A DNA stretch of 7,731 nucleotides from Modestobacter sp. (lineage in GTDB: Bacteria; Actinomycetota; Actinomycetes; Mycobacteriales; Geodermatophilaceae): the NCBI GenBank assembly GCA_025965635.1, contig JAOPWO010000400.1:1-7731 (forward strand), in the 5' to 3' direction. Below are positions 5,847 through 7,731 of the stretch, in pieces. The notes under the pieces are model-generated. The model made no database searches. It worked only from the letters and a program-made list of their open reading frames with translations, and had not been told where the DNA came from. The translations under genes and the position numbers were made by a program. The stretch's first letter is position 1. Each line of letters opens with the position of its first letter.

Positions 5847-6575
5847 GTGGAGCCTGGCGCACCCGGTCCGGACGGAGGCGGCGGTCGTACCGCGGCCGCG
5901 GACTTCCGGAAGCGGCGCCGTGCCCACCTCAGCGACGAGGTGGCCTCCTACATCCGCGACCTCATCATGTCCGGCGAGGTACGTCAGGGGGACTTCCTCA
6001 GGCTGGAGCGGATCGCCGAGGAGGTCGGCGTGAGCGCCACCCCGGTTCGCGAGGCGCTGCTCTCCCTGCGCGGTGAGGGCTTCGTCAGCCTGGAGGCCCA
6101 CCGCGGGTTCGTCGTCGCCCCGCTGAGCCGGCAGGACGTGGTCGACCTGTTCCGGGTCCAGGCCGATGCGGCGGCGGAGCTGACCGGCCGGGCTGCCCAG
6201 CGCATGCCACCCGAGGTGGTGGATCGACTCGCCGAGTTGCAGGAGCAGCTGGAGGAAGCGGCCCGGCGGGGTGCGGCCGAGGAGATGGAGGAGCTCAACT
6301 TCCGGTTCCACCGCCTCGTCTACCGGGCGGCGGACTCCGCGAAGCTGACCTGGGTGCTGGGCAGCGTGGCCCGGTACGCGCCGCGGCGGTTCTACGCGAG
6401 CATCCACGGGTGGCAGGGCGCGTCGGTGGCGGAGCACGGCGCGATCATCGACGCGTTGCGGCACCGGGACGCCGACAAGGCCCGCGGCACGATGCGCAGC
6501 CATGTGGACCACGCCGGCGAGCTGCTCGTCGCCCACCTGGAGAGCCGGGGCTTCTGGGCGGCCGGTGCCGGGTGA
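5847..6575 (+). CDS. GntR-family transcriptional regulator, FCD (FadR) subgroup
   Basis: This is a DNA-binding regulator of 242 residues. A basic stretch R-K-R-R-R (21-25) leads into a winged helix-turn-helix domain (about 27-92) with the typical G-V-S-A-T-P-V-R-E-A-L recognition helix (61-71). The all-helical FCD ligand domain follows (about 97-235) with His155, His197 and His219 as likely metal ligands; the position usually held by Asp four residues before the first His is Asn151. Such proteins are usually repressors released by a pathway intermediate, often a carboxylate or CoA ester. The GTG start is chosen for GGGGGAGG (5833-5840) six bases upstream; an in-frame ATG at 5799 is the alternative. 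Being divergent from the CoA-transferase operon with a shared motif between them, it is the likely regulator of the cluster. Confidence 0.92.
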   Translation: MEPGAPGPDGGGGRTAAADFRKRRRAHLSDEVASYIRDLIMSGEVRQGDFLRLERIAEEVGVSATPVREALLSLRGEGFVSLEAHRGFVVAPLSRQDVVDLFRVQADAAAELTGRAAQRMPPEVVDRLAELQEQLEEAARRGAAEEMEELNFRFHRLVYRAADSAKLTWVLGSVARYAPRRFYASIHGWQGASVAEHGAIIDALRHRDADKARGTMRSHVDHAGELLVAHLESRGFWAAGAG

Positions 6576-6613
6576 GCCCGACGCCCGCAGGCTGAGCCGG
6601 CCCCCGGACGAGT

Positions 6614-6636
6614 CGGCTGCCGGCAGCGGGCAGCCG
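6614..6636 (+). terminator. Candidate terminator of the GntR gene
   Basis: CGGCTGCC (6614-6621) and GGCAGCCG (6629-6636) form a perfect 8-bp stem with a 7-base loop, starting 38 bases after the GntR stop codon. No T-tract follows. It would separate the regulator from the downstream oxidoreductase gene. Confidence 0.5.
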
Positions 6637-6659
6637 CACGGACATCGGAACCCGACCTC

Positions 6660-6689
6660 TTGCCGTCTAGCATGCCAGTGTGTGATATT
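6660..6689 (+). promoter_or_regulatory. Candidate promoter of the second luciferase-like gene
   Basis: TTGCCG (6660-6665) and GATATT (6684-6689) are 18 bases apart, each matching four of six consensus positions, and TGT directly precedes the -10 as an extended element. A start near 6696 would give a leader of about 220 bases. Confidence 0.35.
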
Positions 6690-6816
6690 CAGCCGGCCGC
6701 GTCGGTTCGAGTCGCGGACCCGCCTGGGTTGGCAGGTCAGCGTTGACCGGAAGGGCCGGCATGTCCGCTCCGCGCACCATGTCGGCCGTCGGGCCGGCGA
6801 CGGACATCTGTGATCA

Positions 6817-6844
6817 CGGTGCGCAGCCCGGGTGCTGCGCACCG
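6817..6844 (+). other. Strong hairpin in the leader of the second luciferase-like gene
   Basis: CGGTGCGCAGC (6817-6827) and GCTGCGCACCG (6834-6844) form a perfect 11-bp stem with loop CCGGGT. It ends 73 bases before the ATG at 6918. No T-tract follows. It may be an attenuator, an RNA stability element or a terminator for transcription coming from upstream. Confidence 0.6.
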
Positions 6845-6917
6845 GTCGATGGCCGCGCCCCTCGTATCTCCGCCCGGGGCAGCGTTCCCGTCCGCACACG
6901 AGACCGAGGAGCACGGC

Positions 6918-7731
6918 ATGGACTTCATCGTCGGCAATCTCGCGCACATCGCCGAACTCGACCAGGTCAAGCTGGCCGAGGACGTCGGCATCACCCACTA
7001 CGGCGCCGGCCAGGGGCCCCTGCACTCCAGTGATCCCTTCCAGTTCCTGGCCCTGGCCGCCCGGGAGACCTCCACGATCAAGCTCGGGCCGTACGTGCTG
7101 GACCCGCTGACCCGGATCGCGCCCTCGGTCGCCAACTCCCTGGCGACGCTGAACCTGGTCTCCGAGGGGCGCGGTTTCCTCGGCCTGGGCACCGCGAACT
7201 CCGCGCTGCATGCGATGGGCCGCAAGAGCGCCAAGCCCGAGGAACTCGCCGAGGCGGTGCAGGTGATCAGCGCCCTCGTCCGCGGTGGCCGGATCGACCA
7301 CACCTGGCGTGGTGAGACCAAGGCGGCGCAGCTGCTGGGCGCGCCGGACGCCGGCTTCTTCCGGACCGACCCGGACTTCCCGATCTACATCGCGGCGGGC
7401 GGGCCGAAGGGTGTCGCCAATGCGGCCAGGTACGCCGACGCCATCCTCTACTGCGCCGGCCCGAACCCGGAGTTCATCACGCTGATCCGGCGCGAGCTGG
7501 AGAAGGAGGTCGCCGCGGCGGGCCGGGCCCCCGGCAGCGTGAAGCTGATCGGGCTGACCTTCTTCTACCAACTGCGCAACGGTGAGACCTGGGAGGACGC
7601 CCTGACCAAGGGCTTCGGCACCACGGCGCCGATGGGCTCGACGATCAGCGACATGGGCTACCTCAAGAAGTTCCGCGAGGAGATCGGCGCAGACATCGTC
7701 GACAGGTCGATCGCGATGGTGCAGAACACGA
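6918..7731 (+). CDS. Luciferase-like (F420-type) oxidoreductase, cut by right edge
   Basis: The first 271 codons are present and no stop is reached. The sequence shows the TIM-barrel family pattern: G-F-L-G-L-G-T-A-N-S-A (87-96 region), a G-R-K-S-A-K-P loop (101-107), and I-A-A-G-G-P-K-G-V-A-N-A-A-R-Y-A-D (158-174), which fit the F420-dependent methylene-H4MPT-reductase-like branch of luciferase-like proteins. Members are usually about 330-350 residues, so roughly the last fifth is missing. The start is clear: GAGGAG (6906-6911) lies six bases before the ATG. It differs in type from the LuxA-like fragment at the left edge, so the two are not recent duplicates. The role could be a hydride transfer or a monooxygenation in the same pathway; FMN in place of F420 cannot be excluded. 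A long leader precedes it. Confidence 0.88.
   Translation, partial: MDFIVGNLAHIAELDQVKLAEDVGITHYGAGQGPLHSSDPFQFLALAARETSTIKLGPYVLDPLTRIAPSVANSLATLNLVSEGRGFLGLGTANSALHAMGRKSAKPEELAEAVQVISALVRGGRIDHTWRGETKAAQLLGAPDAGFFRTDPDFPIYIAAGGPKGVANAARYADAILYCAGPNPEFITLIRRELEKEVAAAGRAPGSVKLIGLTFFYQLRNGETWEDALTKGFGTTAPMGSTISDMGYLKKFREEIGADIVDRSIAMVQNT

Larger units (their letters stand above)
6576..6917. other. Long intergenic region before the second luciferase-like gene
   Basis: No credible gene is seen in these 342 bases. It contains a hairpin after the GntR gene, a weak promoter candidate near 6660-6689 and a strong hairpin at 6817-6844. It also holds the 8-bp palindrome GTGATCAC at 6810-6817, and the 9-mer ACGGACATC at 6638-6646 and again at 6800-6808. 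The predicted leader of more than 200 bases is long enough for RNA-level control, but no known riboswitch class is recognised. Confidence 0.7.

Noticed and set aside
4460..6076. Long plus-strand open frame opposite the CoA-transferase
   Set aside because: It is antisense to a gene with clear family motifs, and its own translation is a low-complexity Gly/Arg/Val mixture.
6681..6690. TGTGATATTC as a possible Crp/GlxR half-site
   Set aside because: The matching TCACA half at the correct distance is missing, and the bases are better explained as an extended -10 element.
6704..6713. GGTTCGAGTC, resembling a tRNA T-loop (tRNA remnant or attachment site)
   Set aside because: The flanking bases do not pair as a T-stem, no acceptor or anticodon arms are found, and no repeat of the sequence marks an insertion end.
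6743..7033. Plus-strand frame with ATG at 6761 after GGAAGG, containing a Cys pair
   Set aside because: The ribosome-site-like GGAAGG is tempting, but the frame runs more than 100 bases into the oxidoreductase gene and its translation turns Arg-rich; part of it is simply the 6817-6844 hairpin.
5703..7571. 622-codon minus-strand open frame opposite the GntR and oxidoreductase genes
   Set aside because: It is antisense to two clear genes and has no recognisable motif or ribosome site.
1..7731. CRISPR arrays, insertion sequences, rRNA or complete tRNA genes
   Set aside because: No regularly spaced repeats, transposase motifs, terminal inverted repeats or folded tRNA were seen on reading both strands.

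Overview
The window comes from a high-GC actinobacterium. Codon third positions are almost always G or C, starts are mixed ATG and GTG, and GC-rich hairpins without T-tracts stand where terminators would be expected. Fine taxonomy cannot be read from the sequence. It looks like part of a catabolic gene cluster for an aromatic or aromatic-acid compound. Eight protein genes are well supported, two of them cut by the window edges, and one 39-codon ORF is uncertain.

Layout: (1) 1-222, minus strand: the 5' end of a bacterial-luciferase-like flavin monooxygenase. (2) 223-546: a divergent control region with a sigma-A-like promoter, an AT-rich putative operator, two copies of a 13-bp repeat and a perfect 32-bp palindrome. 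(3) 547-2206, plus strand: an alpha/beta hydrolase of the meta-cleavage-product hydrolase type, then a short-chain dehydrogenase-like protein. (4) 2209-2244: a hairpin between convergent gene ends, a likely two-way terminator. (5) 5710-2255, minus strand: an operon of a class III (CaiB/BaiF) CoA-transferase, an acyl-CoA dehydrogenase, a possible 39-codon bridging ORF and an MhpB-type extradiol dioxygenase. (6) 5711-5846: a second divergent control region carrying the same operator-like motif. (7) 5847-6575, plus strand: a GntR/FCD regulator. (8) 6576-6917: a long non-coding stretch with a possible terminator, a promoter candidate and an 11-bp hairpin. (9) 6918 to the end, plus strand: an F420-type luciferase-like oxidoreductase, cut by the right edge.

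How the genes may work together (inference): the CoA-transferase would activate a carboxylic acid, the acyl-CoA dehydrogenase would introduce a side-chain double bond, one or both luciferase-like enzymes would oxidise or reduce the substrate, and the SDR-like protein would act on a hydroxyl or keto intermediate. MhpB then opens a catechol ring next to the side chain, and the hydrolase cuts the ring-fission product. The order of steps and the substrate cannot be read from sequence. The usual lower-pathway genes (2-hydroxypentadienoate hydratase, aldolase, acetaldehyde dehydrogenase) and an MhpA-type hydroxylase are absent from the window. The GntR protein is the natural candidate regulator, acting at the motif TATAAAATNCYYGACCSGGG found in both divergent regions.
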